The notes beneath the pieces were generated by a model. That model was not told where the DNA came from and did no database searches. It was given only the letters and a program-made list of their open reading frames with translations. From Bdellovibrio sp. 28-41-41 (lineage in GTDB: Bacteria > Bdellovibrionota > Bdellovibrionia > Bdellovibrionales > Bdellovibrionaceae), in the NCBI GenBank assembly GCA_002256935.1, contig NCGL01000016.1, positions 1 to 64,000 of the forward strand: a stretch of DNA of 64,000 bases, given 5' to 3'. Made by a program: the position numbers and the translations under genes. How positions within the stretch are numbered: the first letter of the stretch is position 1; each line of letters begins with the position of its first letter. Positions 9,257 through 18,732 of the stretch are shown here, piece by piece.

Positions 9257-9875
9257 TAATCAATTTCATTCTATTCAAGATATTCTGACTGACTTCAAAA
9301 ATGGCCGCATGGTTATTTTAGTGGACGATGAAGATCGCGAAAACGAAGGCGACATCATCATCGCGGCTGAGTTCATTACTGCAGAAACAATCAATTTTAT
9401 GTCTAAGCACGCGCGCGGCTTGATTTGTTTAGCCTTGCATCCCGATCAAGTGGATCGTTTAGGTCTGCCGCAAATGGTGCCAGACGATAAAAACTCGTCA
9501 CCGAATAAAACCGCTTTTACCGTCAGTATAGAAGCGGCAACAGGTGTTACAACCGGTATTTCTGCGCAGGATCGTGCACACACTGTGAAGGTTGCATCCA
9601 ATCCAATGTCAGGCCCTTCGGATATTCAAATGCCCGGACATATTTTTCCAATTCGTGCGAACAGGAATGGCGTTTTGAGTCGCAATGGTCACACTGAAGC
9701 CGGAGTGGATTTAGCCCGGTTGTGTGAACTGAACCCAGCCGCTGTCATTTGTGAAGTTATGAATGATGACGGCACAATGGCGCGTGTCCCAGATTTATTT
9801 CAATTTGCAAAAAAGTTTGGTGTAAAAATGGGAACGATCAAGGACTTAGTTACTTTCCGAAAAAATCTAAGTTAA
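9219..9875 (+). CDS. ribB: 3,4-dihydroxy-2-butanone-4-phosphate synthase
   Basis: It converts ribulose 5-phosphate to the four-carbon unit of riboflavin. The 218 residues contain the signature DDEDRENEGD, the THxE-like NGHTEAGVDL and the SxxDR-type SAQDRAHT motif. There is no GTP cyclohydrolase II (RibA) extension, so it is monofunctional. The start is an ATG with AAGGA seven bases upstream, inside the end of ribE, indicating translational coupling. Confidence 0.95.
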   Translation: MLENMRDQTLASNNQFHSIQDILTDFKNGRMVILVDDEDRENEGDIIIAAEFITAETINFMSKHARGLICLALHPDQVDRLGLPQMVPDDKNSSPNKTAFTVSIEAATGVTTGISAQDRAHTVKVASNPMSGPSDIQMPGHIFPIRANRNGVLSRNGHTEAGVDLARLCELNPAAVICEVMNDDGTMARVPDLFQFAKKFGVKMGTIKDLVTFRKNLS

Positions 9876-9876
9876 T

Positions 9877-10241
9877 CTATTTAACTAAAGTGCGAGCCAC
9901 ATGATCTAACTTACTTGCCTCGGCATACCAGTGAGTCAGTTTTGGGAATTCCTGGTCAAATTTTGGATCTTGTTTGTCTGGCGTACGCAAAGATTCTAGA
10001 CGGCACAATACAGCGGCTTCCATGATTCCGTCAGCAATGGATTGGAGCTGCAAAGCCTGCCAGCGAGTACTATCGGTTGGAATAATTTTTAAATTCGAAG
10101 ACAAAGAATCCAAGTATTCTAAAATAAAGGGAGAATTTGTGAGTAATAGTCCCTCGTAACCTCATTCTCTAGTCCTAGTAGGATAGCTGAAATTCTGACT
10201 TTTCTTGCAAATGGCGAGGCGGGTGAATAATATAGTTTCAT
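9877..10241 (-). pseudogene. Glutathione S-transferase remnant
   Basis: The reverse strand from 10241 encodes a classic GST start, MKLYYSPASPFARKVRIS, which runs to a stop after 40 codons. From about 10161 a different frame carries the next GST elements: LLTNSPFILEYLDSL (end of the thioredoxin fold), RWQALQLQSIADGIMEAAVL (first helices of the C-terminal domain) and KLTHWYAEASKLDHVARTL (C-terminal helix). Compared with a normal GST of about 200 residues, a piece with the cis-Pro strand is missing at the frame change, and a second in-frame piece of roughly 50 residues is missing before the terminal helix. This is a decayed gene, antisense within the riboflavin cluster. Confidence 0.75.
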
Positions 10242-10296
10242 ATATGTGCTAGTTTATATGGATTTGTTGGTTTGACTACCATTTTGTGTTAACTCC

Positions 10297-10803
10297 ATGT
10301 TCAAGCCAAAGCGCAAAAGTGAGCAAAGAATGAAAGCTAAGAAAATTAAAAAAGCCAAAGCTAAAACCTTCAAAGCAAAAGTCGCGGTTGTTGTATCGCG
10401 ATTTAACGAAGAAATTACCGATAAATTGCAAGAGGGTGCCATCGAATACCTAGAGGAATGTGAAGGTGTTCAGATTGAACTCATCACAGTTCCCGGTGCT
10501 GTTGAAATCCCTTTAACATGTCAATGGGTACTCAATCGTGGATTCGATGGTGTAGTAGCACTTGGCGCCGTCATTCGCGGTGAAACATCTCATTATGATT
10601 ACGTATGCAATAGCGTTACTGATGGCATCACTCAACTGATGCTAAAGACAAACAAGCCAATTGCATTCGGTGTTCTAACTACTGAAAATGAAGAGCAAGC
10701 TTTGGATCGCGTTGGCGGCAAGCACGGACATAAGGGCCGCGATGCCGCTCAAACAGTGATGGAAATGATTGGCTTAGGTAGATCACTCAGCAAGAAAAAA
10801 TAA
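10297..10803 (+). CDS. ribH: 6,7-dimethyl-8-ribityllumazine synthase
   Basis: It condenses the RibB product with the pyrimidine intermediate to give lumazine. The core has VAVVVSRFNEEI, VPGAVEIPL, GAVIRGETSHYDYV and the catalytic region GKHGHKG. The protein is 168 residues from the first ATG, or 157 from the ATG at 10330 (MKAKKIKKAKAK); neither start has a strong ribosome site. A Lys-rich N-terminal extension precedes the core either way. It is separated from ribB by the GST ghost and is followed after 3 bp by the sensor kinase. Confidence 0.93.
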   Translation: MFKPKRKSEQRMKAKKIKKAKAKTFKAKVAVVVSRFNEEITDKLQEGAIEYLEECEGVQIELITVPGAVEIPLTCQWVLNRGFDGVVALGAVIRGETSHYDYVCNSVTDGITQLMLKTNKPIAFGVLTTENEEQALDRVGGKHGHKGRDAAQTVMEMIGLGRSLSKKK

Positions 10804-10806
10804 TAG

Positions 10807-13056
10807 ATGGGAAACGAAAATAAAAAAACCAATTCTGAGGATTCATCTCGGTACGACAATATAAAAGGTCTGCTGTTTGATCCTTCACAAATTGCCGGTG
10901 CGGTTTCAAAAGAAATTCGTAAAAGAAAACGTGAAATTTTTATCGTTTTCATTTTATCGGTTATATTTGTTTTTTTAACCTGGTTTGAAATTCGTCTCTT
11001 TTCGACGTCTCAGCAATTGCCGTTTGTTCACAGTATTTTCTTTTTCGGTTTAGTTAACTTTAATATTTTGATTCTGTTGCTTTTAATATTCCTAATCTTC
11101 CGGAACATTATGAAGGTATTTGTCGAGCGGCGTAGCGGTATTTTCGGCAGCAGTTTGAAAGCCAAGCTGATAGCCTCGTTCGTATCCTTCAGCGCAGTTC
11201 CAACGTTCTTGATTTTCATTATCTCTGTATTCTATATTAATTCTAGTTTCGATAAATGGTTTAGCGTTAAGATGGTGGGCGTTTTAAAAAGCTCTCTTGA
11301 AGTTCAGAATTTTTATTACTTCAATGAAAAGAAAAAAAACTATCACTTTGCCCATGAAGTCGCGCGCCACATTCGTAATATGAATGATCGTAAAACGATT
11401 TTGAAAAAAATCAAAACGTTACAGCAAGAATACCTTGTGGATGCAATTGAGTTTTACCCCGGTATCTTTGGTGAACGTATTTTAACAACACTTGAAAACG
11501 CCCAGGTCGAGGAAATTCCCAAAGTCTCGCTCGATTTCTTGCAAAAGGGGATCAAGAATCAAGTGGAAAGCTCAACGATCCATCAATTCGGTGAGGGAAA
11601 CTTAGTTAGAGTTATTGTGCCAATCCAAGAAGGTGCCGACATGGGCGCCGTCGTCGTATCTTCGTTTGTTCCGCTATCCTTGATCTCGCGAATGAACGAT
11701 GTCGCCAGTGCGTACGATGAGTTCCGTGATATCAATCCGCTCGAATACCCACTGAAATCCATTTACTTAATTATTTTAATTTTGATCACGATGGTGATCT
11801 TGATGGCCGCAATTTGGTTCGGATTCCATTTAGCTAAGCAGTTATCCATTCCACTCGTCCAGCTCGGTAAAGCGACCTCCTTGATCGCGCAAGGCGAGTA
11901 CACTCAGATTTCCGTCAACACAGGGTCAGAGGAAATGGCTCAGCTGGTTTCCAGCTTCAATCGCATGACCAGCCAGCTGGAAAAGTCGGTCAACGAGGCG
12001 CGCTCCGCCAATAATAGCCTTCATGAAACTCTGTCGTACATCGAAGTCGTGCTTAAAAATGTGTCCGCTGGGGTTATCTCTGTGGATAAGTCAGGCCGAA
12101 TAACAACTATCAATCAACACGCGGCCAAGTTGTTAAAGATTGATGAACAAAAATTTATTAATCGCTCTGTGCGCGAACTCTTAACATTGGAACAATTTCG
12201 CATTTTCTCTGATTTGCTAAAACAAATGAACACCTTCAAAATGGAATCGATTCAGAAAGAATTCCAAGTGAATCTGAATGGCGAAGTGCTGCCGCTAATG
12301 ATCAGTTTGTCATTGCTAAAAGATGAACGTGATCATGAAATCGGGAAAATTTTAGTGTTTGATGATTTGACGGATATTCAAACGGCACAACGCTCACAAG
12401 CTTGGACTGAAGTCGCTCGGCGTATTGCGCATGAAATTAAAAATCCACTGACTCCAATCAAATTGTCTGCAGAGCGTTTGCAGCGAAAATTTGCTAGTGA
12501 AATTTCTGATCCGGCTTTTTTAGAATGTACGTCGATGATTGTGAATCAAGTAGATCAGATGAAAAAACTTGTTAACGAATTTTCACAGTTTGCCAGGTTA
12601 CCTCAGCGAAAACCATCGATTGGTAATTTGAATCAAGTTGTTCAGGATTCGTTAAAATTGTTTAAAGCCGCTCACTCGCACGTTCAATTCCAAGAGTACT
12701 ACAATCCAGAACTCCCCGAATTCAGTTTTGATCACGAGCAAATTCAGCGTGTCGTCGTAAACTTGGTTGATAACTCTATCGCAGCGTTGCCAAAAGATCG
12801 CGATGGCTTGATTCAAATAAATACCGATTTTAACCGTGACTTAAAAATCGCAAAAATTATTGTGTCGGACAATGGTTCAGGGATTCCGTCGACACAGATG
12901 GCCCGCATTTTTGAGCCCTACTTCAGTACTAAAGAGTCGGGATCTGGTCTTGGGTTAGCCATCGTAAAACGTACGGTAGAAGACCATAACGGGTTCATCC
13001 GCGTAAGTCCCAATTCTCCCTACGGCACCAAGATGATCATTGAATTTCCTATCTAA
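10807..13056 (+). CDS. NtrY-like membrane sensor histidine kinase
   Basis: Protein of 749 residues. Three membrane helices lie near 41-60, 77-99 and 119-141, then a periplasmic region, a fourth helix near 319-341, HAMP, and a PAS-like domain (from about 405). The kinase core has the H-box ARRIAHEIKNPLTP (His542), N-box VVNLVDNSIAAL, DNGSGIP and GSGLGLAIV. This is the NtrY layout. It probably phosphorylates the regulator encoded 19 bp downstream. It begins 3 bp after ribH with almost no Shine-Dalgarno, so translation may be coupled. The signal sensed is unknown. Confidence 0.9.
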   Translation: MGNENKKTNSEDSSRYDNIKGLLFDPSQIAGAVSKEIRKRKREIFIVFILSVIFVFLTWFEIRLFSTSQQLPFVHSIFFFGLVNFNILILLLLIFLIFRNIMKVFVERRSGIFGSSLKAKLIASFVSFSAVPTFLIFIISVFYINSSFDKWFSVKMVGVLKSSLEVQNFYYFNEKKKNYHFAHEVARHIRNMNDRKTILKKIKTLQQEYLVDAIEFYPGIFGERILTTLENAQVEEIPKVSLDFLQKGIKNQVESSTIHQFGEGNLVRVIVPIQEGADMGAVVVSSFVPLSLISRMNDVASAYDEFRDINPLEYPLKSIYLIILILITMVILMAAIWFGFHLAKQLSIPLVQLGKATSLIAQGEYTQISVNTGSEEMAQLVSSFNRMTSQLEKSVNEARSANNSLHETLSYIEVVLKNVSAGVISVDKSGRITTINQHAAKLLKIDEQKFINRSVRELLTLEQFRIFSDLLKQMNTFKMESIQKEFQVNLNGEVLPLMISLSLLKDERDHEIGKILVFDDLTDIQTAQRSQAWTEVARRIAHEIKNPLTPIKLSAERLQRKFASEISDPAFLECTSMIVNQVDQMKKLVNEFSQFARLPQRKPSIGNLNQVVQDSLKLFKAAHSHVQFQEYYNPELPEFSFDHEQIQRVVVNLVDNSIAALPKDRDGLIQINTDFNRDLKIAKIIVSDNGSGIPSTQMARIFEPYFSTKESGSGLGLAIVKRTVEDHNGFIRVSPNSPYGTKMIIEFPI

Positions 13057-13075
13057 ATGGGTCATAAGTTAGAAT

Positions 13076-14422
13076 ATGAAAATTCTAATTGTCGACGATG
13101 AAAAACCGATACGTGATGTTCTAAGTGCAGCCCTTCGCGACGAAGGCTACGAAGTAGACTCTGCAGCCAACGGCGAAGAGGGTTTGATGAAAATGCAAAC
13201 CAATGCGCCTCAGATAGTTTTCCTTGATATCTGGATGCCCGGAATTGATGGTATCGAAACTCTAAAGCAAGCCCGCCAGAAATTCTCTCAAATCGAATTT
13301 ATCATGATCTCTGGTCACGGAACGATCGAAACGGCCGTAAAATCCACAAAGCTGGGCGCTTATGATTTTATCGAAAAACCGTTATCGATTGATAAGATAG
13401 TGATTACTTTGAACAATCTAAAAAACTTCCTAAATGAAAAAGAAGAGAAAACGGCATTGTTAAACAAACTTCGTAAAAGCCTTGCGATAGTGGGCGATGC
13501 GGATAATGTAAAATTGTTGAAACAGTTGATCAGCCAGTTAGCTCCGGCAAGCACATGGTGTTTAGTGAACGGTGAAAACGGTGCTGGTAAAAATCTTGTG
13601 GCACAAAATATACACTATTTTAGTCCCCGCGCTAGCCAGCCATTCATCGAATTTAACTGCGCCTCGGTTTCAGAAGAGCTGATCGAGGGTGAATTGTTCG
13701 GCATCGAAAAAGACGCCTACCCGGGTGTGCATAAAACACGTCGAGGTAAAATCGAATTAGCTCAGGGTGGAACTCTGTACCTTGAGGAAATTCAAGAAGT
13801 GCCCCCGTTTGTTCAAATGAAACTATTGAAACTATTGAAAGAAAAGAAATTCCAACGCTTTGGCGGTACGGAAGAAATTCTTTCAGACGTTCGAATTTTA
13901 GCCTCAACGACGCAGGATTTGGGTGAGTTAGTTCGACAAAGTAAATTCCGCGAAGACTTCTACATGATGTTGCAAACGGTGCCATTTCGCGTGCCTTCAC
14001 TCCGTGAACGCGCAACAGATATCCCAACATTAGTGTCCTATTTCAGTGACAGCTTCGCTCGTGAAAGCGGCGAAACTAAAAAAGTATTCTCGGAAAAAGC
14101 GATCCAGCTGATGCAGGAATACGCATGGCCAGGAAACGTACGCGAGCTTAAAAACTTCGTAGAGCGCGTATATATCCTAACACCACTAGAATACATCGAC
14201 GTGCATGACGTGAAATTCGCAGGTCTTGAGGACGTCAGTAAAACGACAACTGCAGCAATGACTACGTTCCGCGATGCACGCGCGCAGTTTGAAAAAGAAT
14301 ATCTAATACAGAAAATCAAAGAAAACGGTGGCAATATCTCTAAAACAGCCGAAGTGATTGGCTTAGAGCGCAGCTACTTGCATAGAAAAATTAAATCTTA
14401 CGGAATTGAGGTTAATTCATGA
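13076..14422 (+). CDS. NtrX-like response regulator with degenerate sigma-54 AAA+ domain
   Basis: Protein of 448 residues. It has a receiver domain with phospho-acceptor Asp51 (FLDIWMPG), an AAA+ domain and a C-terminal Fis-type helix-turn-helix (NISKTAEVIGLERSYLHRKI). The AAA+ motifs have drifted: Walker A is GENGAGKN (166-173), Walker B is LYLEEI, and the GAFTGA loop that contacts sigma-54 is DAYPGV (213-218). It therefore probably binds DNA under kinase control without activating sigma-54 polymerase. The stop overlaps the proS start (ATGA). Confidence 0.88.
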   Translation: MKILIVDDEKPIRDVLSAALRDEGYEVDSAANGEEGLMKMQTNAPQIVFLDIWMPGIDGIETLKQARQKFSQIEFIMISGHGTIETAVKSTKLGAYDFIEKPLSIDKIVITLNNLKNFLNEKEEKTALLNKLRKSLAIVGDADNVKLLKQLISQLAPASTWCLVNGENGAGKNLVAQNIHYFSPRASQPFIEFNCASVSEELIEGELFGIEKDAYPGVHKTRRGKIELAQGGTLYLEEIQEVPPFVQMKLLKLLKEKKFQRFGGTEEILSDVRILASTTQDLGELVRQSKFREDFYMMLQTVPFRVPSLRERATDIPTLVSYFSDSFARESGETKKVFSEKAIQLMQEYAWPGNVRELKNFVERVYILTPLEYIDVHDVKFAGLEDVSKTTTAAMTTFRDARAQFEKEYLIQKIKENGGNISKTAEVIGLERSYLHRKIKSYGIEVNS

Positions 14423-16158
14423 AATGGTCAAAAAGCCACCTTTACACTCTAAAAGAAGCACCAAACGATGCGGAAATCCCATCGCACAAGCTAATGATTC
14501 GTTCAGGAATGATCAAAAAATTAGATCCGGGTATTTTCACATACGGCACACTAGCGCTAAAAGCGATTCGTAAATTCGAAGCCATTGTTCGTGAAGAACT
14601 TGAAAAACGGGGCGCTCAAGAAGTTTTAATGCCGGCACTTCATCCGAAAGAATTGTGGCAAGAAACAAACCGTTGGGACGAAATGGGTCCAGGTTTAATG
14701 AGACTTAAAAATCGCAACGATAAATGGTTTTGCCTAGGCGCCACTCATGAAGAAGCGATCACTGATTACGTTCGTAATGATTTAAAGTCCTATAAAGATT
14801 TGCCTAGAAATCTATATCAAATCCAAACTAAGTACCGCGATGAAATCAGACCTCGTTTTGGTTTAATGCGTGGACGTGAATTCATTATGAAAGATGCCTA
14901 TTCATTCGATATGGATCGCGATGGCGCTTTGAAAGCCTACCAAGCCATGTACGAAGGTTACCAAGCGATCTTCGATCGCTTAGGTGCTAAGTACCGCATT
15001 GTTGAAGCAGACGCCGGCAATATCGGTGGCTCTCAAACTCACGAATTTCAATTGTTGGCTGATGCGGGTGAAGATGCATTGCTGGTTTCGGATTCATCAG
15101 ATTTCGCGGCAAATATCGAAGTTTGCCCAGCGATCGATGCGGTTCCTCATGTGTCGACGGCAGCTCCGCTGCCAAAAGAAAAGTTCGCAACGCCTAATCA
15201 AAAAACAATCAAAGATCTAGCTGCTTTCACTGGCCAGCCGGAAAACGAATTAGTTAAAACTCTTTTCTTTACCGCTAATTCGGGCCTTGATCCACGAGAC
15301 AAAGAATTAAAACCGGTGGCTGTGCTATTGCGTGGTTCTGATGAATTGAACCCAACAAAACTTAAAAAAGTTTTGGGCTTACCAAACGATCCATTGATGT
15401 TAACTGACGCCGAAGTCAAAGAAGTCACGGGTGCAAACCCAGGCTCGTGCGGCCCAGTAGGTTTATCAATCCCAGTGTACATGGACAACGGTGTAAGCGG
15501 TCTTAAGAACTATATTGTCGGTGCTAACGAAGATGGTTTCCATCTTAAAAATATTAACCACGGCACAGATTTCACTCCCAAAGCGACAGCGGATTTGCGT
15601 ATGGCGCGCGAGGGTGACAAATGCCCTAAGAGTAATGGCAAATTACAAGCCTTCCGAGGGATTGAAGTCGGCCACGTATTTTATCTAGGAAAAAAATATT
15701 CGGAAAAAATGAAAGCGACGTTCTTGGATAAAAATGGAAAAGCTCAAGCATTTGAAATGGGCTGCTATGGAATCGGCGTATCACGCACGGTTCAAGCCAT
15801 CATCGAGCAAATGCATGACGCCGATGGCATCATCTGGCCGATAGCGATCGCTCCATTCCAAGTGCACATATGTTTGCTGGATTTAAAAGATGAAAAAGTA
15901 TCTAAAAAAGCGAACGAAACGTATGAGAAGCTAACCCAAATGGGCTACGACGTCCTACTAGACGACCGTGACGAGCGCCCCGGCTTCAAGTTCAAAGACG
16001 CCGATTTATTAGGTATGCCATTCAGAATCAACTTCGGAGCAAAAACACTGGAACACGGAGAAGTCGAAGTTGTAGAGCGAAAAACAAAGGCGATGAATAA
16101 AGTCCCAGAAGGACAAATCATCAGCTACATAGTAGAGAAGATCCCACTAAAGAAATAA
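14419..16158 (+). CDS. proS: Prolyl-tRNA synthetase
   Basis: It charges tRNA-Pro. The 579 residues have the bacterial-type layout: class II motifs (motif 2 TKYRDEIRPRFGLMRGREF, motif 3 GCYGIGVSR), an inserted editing (INS) domain from about 225 to 380 with KTLFF and GSCGPVGL, and a C-terminal anticodon-binding domain (LDDRDERPGFKFKDADLLG). The start overlaps the NtrX-like stop by 4 bp, so the kinase, regulator and proS form one translated unit. Confidence 0.97.
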   Translation: MKWSKSHLYTLKEAPNDAEIPSHKLMIRSGMIKKLDPGIFTYGTLALKAIRKFEAIVREELEKRGAQEVLMPALHPKELWQETNRWDEMGPGLMRLKNRNDKWFCLGATHEEAITDYVRNDLKSYKDLPRNLYQIQTKYRDEIRPRFGLMRGREFIMKDAYSFDMDRDGALKAYQAMYEGYQAIFDRLGAKYRIVEADAGNIGGSQTHEFQLLADAGEDALLVSDSSDFAANIEVCPAIDAVPHVSTAAPLPKEKFATPNQKTIKDLAAFTGQPENELVKTLFFTANSGLDPRDKELKPVAVLLRGSDELNPTKLKKVLGLPNDPLMLTDAEVKEVTGANPGSCGPVGLSIPVYMDNGVSGLKNYIVGANEDGFHLKNINHGTDFTPKATADLRMAREGDKCPKSNGKLQAFRGIEVGHVFYLGKKYSEKMKATFLDKNGKAQAFEMGCYGIGVSRTVQAIIEQMHDADGIIWPIAIAPFQVHICLLDLKDEKVSKKANETYEKLTQMGYDVLLDDRDERPGFKFKDADLLGMPFRINFGAKTLEHGEVEVVERKTKAMNKVPEGQIISYIVEKIPLKK

Positions 16159-16260
16159 TGGTTCTAGGGCGGGCAAGTGCCCGTAAGGTGCCAGGTCCTA
16201 AAAGTGCGGACGGATAATTCGAAAGTTGAATTTGATATTGAATTAAGAAAAGAAGGAAAA

Positions 16261-17475
16261 ATGACAACAAAACGTGATGCATTCGGTGATGAAATCAAAA
16301 CTAACGAAGGTGACTTTGCGTCGCTTTTCGAACAATCAATGACGTCTGGAACTCGCAAGCTAAAAAAAGGCGATGAGTTCCGTGGCGAGATCGTATCTCT
16401 GCATGGTGATTCAGTATTCGTGTCTACAGGAAGCCCAATGGACGGAGTTTTGCCAAAAGCAGAACTTTTAAACGAAGATAAGCAAATCACTCATAAAGTG
16501 GGCGATGTTATCGAAGTAGTCGTTGTGCGCGTAACTCACGATGAAATCATGCTTCGTTACAAGTCGGCTCGTATGTCGTCTTCGAATACAGATTCGTTAG
16601 AAGACGCATTCGACATGGAACTTCCGGTAGAAGGCCGAGTCACTGAAATCGTTAAAGGCGGTTTCCGCGTTGAAATTCAGAAAAAACTAGCATTCTGCCC
16701 AGTCAGCCAAATTGACTCAAAACCTGATGCGGATCAATCCGTTTACATAAATAAAAAGTTTGATTTTTTGATCACTCAGTTTGAAAAGAACGGACGTAAT
16801 ATCGTAGTATCTCGTCGTCGCATTTTGGATCTGCAAAAAGCAGAAAATGAAGGAACCTTCCTTCAAAAGTTTAAGGTCGGTGACATTATCACTGGCCGTA
16901 TTACTAAAGTCGAAAGTTATGGGGCATTCGTAGAGATCCAGCCTGGTGTTGAAGGCCTTGTTCACGTTTCTGAGCTGGCTTGGGGCCGTGTTCAAAATCC
17001 AAGTGACGTTGTGTCTGTTGGCCAGTCAGTTCAAGCTAAAATTTTGAAAATCGATGACGGCGACCGCATGAAAATTTCCCTTTCAATCAAAGAAGGTGGG
17101 ACGGCGATTGATCCATGGGTTGAATTCGAAAAGAACTTCCCGGTAGGTACTAAAATCAAAGGAATCGTAGAGAAAAAAGAAGTATTTGGTTATTTTGTGA
17201 CGGTAGTTCCTGGAATCAATGGTTTATTCCCTCGATCTAAATGGCGTGATTCTGCCGACTCAAAAAGCTACGATACTAAAGGCAAAGGTGATGTTTTAGA
17301 TTTGCAAATCGAACAAATTGATCCCATCGGCCGCAAAGTGTTGCTAGCTCTAGGATCTGAAGAAATCGATGAGTCATGGAAGCAGCACACAACATCAAAT
17401 GCAGCTCCTAAAAAAGGTTTAGGAACATTCGGTGATTTATTAACTAAAGCACAAGCTGGCACAAAGAAAAAATAG
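16261..17475 (+). CDS. S1-domain RNA-binding protein with four S1 repeats
   Basis: The start is placed at the ATG with AAGGA upstream, giving 404 residues; a longer frame from 16177 lacks a ribosome site. Four S1 domains begin near GDEFRGEIVS, LPVEGRVTEI, VGDIITGRIT (with GAFVEIQPGVEGLVHVSEL) and PVGTKIKGIV. The E. coli ribosomal protein S1 has six repeats and about 557 residues, so this may be an S1 paralogue or a short S1; it cannot be called rpsA safely. A CGGGCA-AG-TGCCCG palindrome lies between proS and this gene. Confidence 0.85.
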   Translation: MTTKRDAFGDEIKTNEGDFASLFEQSMTSGTRKLKKGDEFRGEIVSLHGDSVFVSTGSPMDGVLPKAELLNEDKQITHKVGDVIEVVVVRVTHDEIMLRYKSARMSSSNTDSLEDAFDMELPVEGRVTEIVKGGFRVEIQKKLAFCPVSQIDSKPDADQSVYINKKFDFLITQFEKNGRNIVVSRRRILDLQKAENEGTFLQKFKVGDIITGRITKVESYGAFVEIQPGVEGLVHVSELAWGRVQNPSDVVSVGQSVQAKILKIDDGDRMKISLSIKEGGTAIDPWVEFEKNFPVGTKIKGIVEKKEVFGYFVTVVPGINGLFPRSKWRDSADSKSYDTKGKGDVLDLQIEQIDPIGRKVLLALGSEEIDESWKQHTTSNAAPKKGLGTFGDLLTKAQAGTKKK

Positions 17476-17477
17476 GA

Positions 17478-17975
17478 ATGAAAATGAAATACAGTTTATT
17501 ATTTACATTAGTATTTTTGGGTGGAGTTTTTCATGCGGCATTAGCCCTAGCGCAAGACACGCAGCTTGGAACAACTCGTTCAGATGATTTGCAAATCAAA
17601 GCTCGCATGGAATATGAACGCAGAAATCAAAAACAACCACAATCGCACACGACGCAAACACAGAATAAATCGCAAGTGAATACTCCGGCTCAAAAAGTTG
17701 AAGCCGCTCCGCAATCAGGTGGAACACCTGCGGCTCCGCCAATGCCTTCGGTAAGTGGTCCACAAAAAAGCATATCATGTAAAAACGGAAATGAAATGCG
17801 CGAATTGTACATAGAATATAAGGGCCAAGGCTGCGAATTGTTCTATACAAAATCGGGTGAGACAAAATCGCAAGCTCGCCAAAACAACGGCAAGTCTGTA
17901 TGTGAATCAGTTTTTGAAAAAATGAAATCGACAATTGAAAAATCGGGATATACTTGTGAACAAAAAGAGAACTGA
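17478..17975 (+). CDS. Hypothetical secreted protein
   Basis: About 165 residues, starting at 17478 or at the ATG at 17484, whose spacing to AGGA is better. The signal peptide ends in ALALAQ. A Gln/Asn/Thr/Pro-rich linker (about 40-90) leads to a C-terminal region with four cysteines (SCKN, GCEL, VCES, TCEQ) suggesting two disulphides. No family is recognised. It follows the S1 gene by 2 bp and overlaps the methyltransferase gene. Confidence 0.6.
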   Translation: MKMKYSLLFTLVFLGGVFHAALALAQDTQLGTTRSDDLQIKARMEYERRNQKQPQSHTTQTQNKSQVNTPAQKVEAAPQSGGTPAAPPMPSVSGPQKSISCKNGNEMRELYIEYKGQGCELFYTKSGETKSQARQNNGKSVCESVFEKMKSTIEKSGYTCEQKEN

Positions 17976-18732
17976 TCGTCCGTCGCGACCATCAGCGAAT
18001 TCCTCAGAGAGGCTGATTGCTGGAACGCACGCGATTCAAGAAGTGCTTAAGGTAAATCCCTCTCACATTTCAAAAATAATCTACACTAAGGAAACTCACG
18101 CTCCGCTAAAGACATTCATTATCGAAATGTCCAAAAAACATAGATTCATAGCGGAAGAAAAAGCAAAGCCGGTTTTAGACGGACTTTATCAAAATCATCA
18201 AAACTGCCTGGCATGGGCTAAAGACAGGCCGGAATTTAATGAAAATAATATAGGGGAGAAAAGTCTTCTATTATTTTTAGACGGTGTCGAAGATCCGCAT
18301 AATCTAGGCGCGATCACCCGATCAAGTTGGTTGTTAAATGTAGATGGAATTTATATCCCTGATAATCGCTCTGTCGATTTAACGCCGACGACTCACAAGG
18401 TGGCGTGCGGTGGTGTTGAACATGTGCCGATCACTTCGGAAACAAATTTCAAAAATCCAATCGAACACTATAAAGAAATTGGATTTTGGGTATACGGACT
18501 CAGCCATAAAGGTAAAAAGACCATTTTTGACGTAGAGTTAGCTCCGCGAACTATTTTCATACTTGGCGCTGAGGATAAGGGGCTAAGATCGACTACCGAG
18601 ACCCTATGTGACGAGCTTGTGTCTATTCCGCAAGCATCTTCGGAGGCTAGTTTTAACGTGTCCGTCGCAGCTGCTTTATCCTTGTATGAGTATCGTCGGC
18701 AGCACTTTAGCTCGCGTTCAAGCAAGCGGTAA
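17956..18732 (+). CDS. TrmH/RlmB-family RNA 2'-O-ribose methyltransferase
   Basis: It probably methylates 23S rRNA (RlmB) or a tRNA, using SAM. The SPOUT (trefoil-knot) motifs are present: LFLDGVEDPHNLGAITRS, then LGAEDKGL and SIPQASSEASFNVSVAAA. An N-terminal substrate-binding domain starts IAGTHAIQEVLK, as in RlmB. The start is set at GTG 17956 (258 residues), preceded by GGGAT; a TTG at 17935 would add seven residues. It overlaps the upstream gene by 20 bp. Confidence 0.88.
   Translation: MNKKRTDRPSRPSANSSERLIAGTHAIQEVLKVNPSHISKIIYTKETHAPLKTFIIEMSKKHRFIAEEKAKPVLDGLYQNHQNCLAWAKDRPEFNENNIGEKSLLLFLDGVEDPHNLGAITRSSWLLNVDGIYIPDNRSVDLTPTTHKVACGGVEHVPITSETNFKNPIEHYKEIGFWVYGLSHKGKKTIFDVELAPRTIFILGAEDKGLRSTTETLCDELVSIPQASSEASFNVSVAAALSLYEYRRQHFSSRSSKR

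Noticed and set aside
10254-10442. 62-residue reverse membrane-like frame over the ribH start
   Set aside because: It is antisense to ribH and lacks a ribosome site; hydrophobicity arises from Lys codons read backwards.
13653-14030. 125-residue reverse frame inside the regulator gene
   Set aside because: It is a shadow of a conserved AAA+ domain on the + strand.
16158-16260. Palindrome CGGGCAAGTGCCCG as a proS terminator or mobile repeat
   Set aside because: There is no T-run and only one copy in the window.
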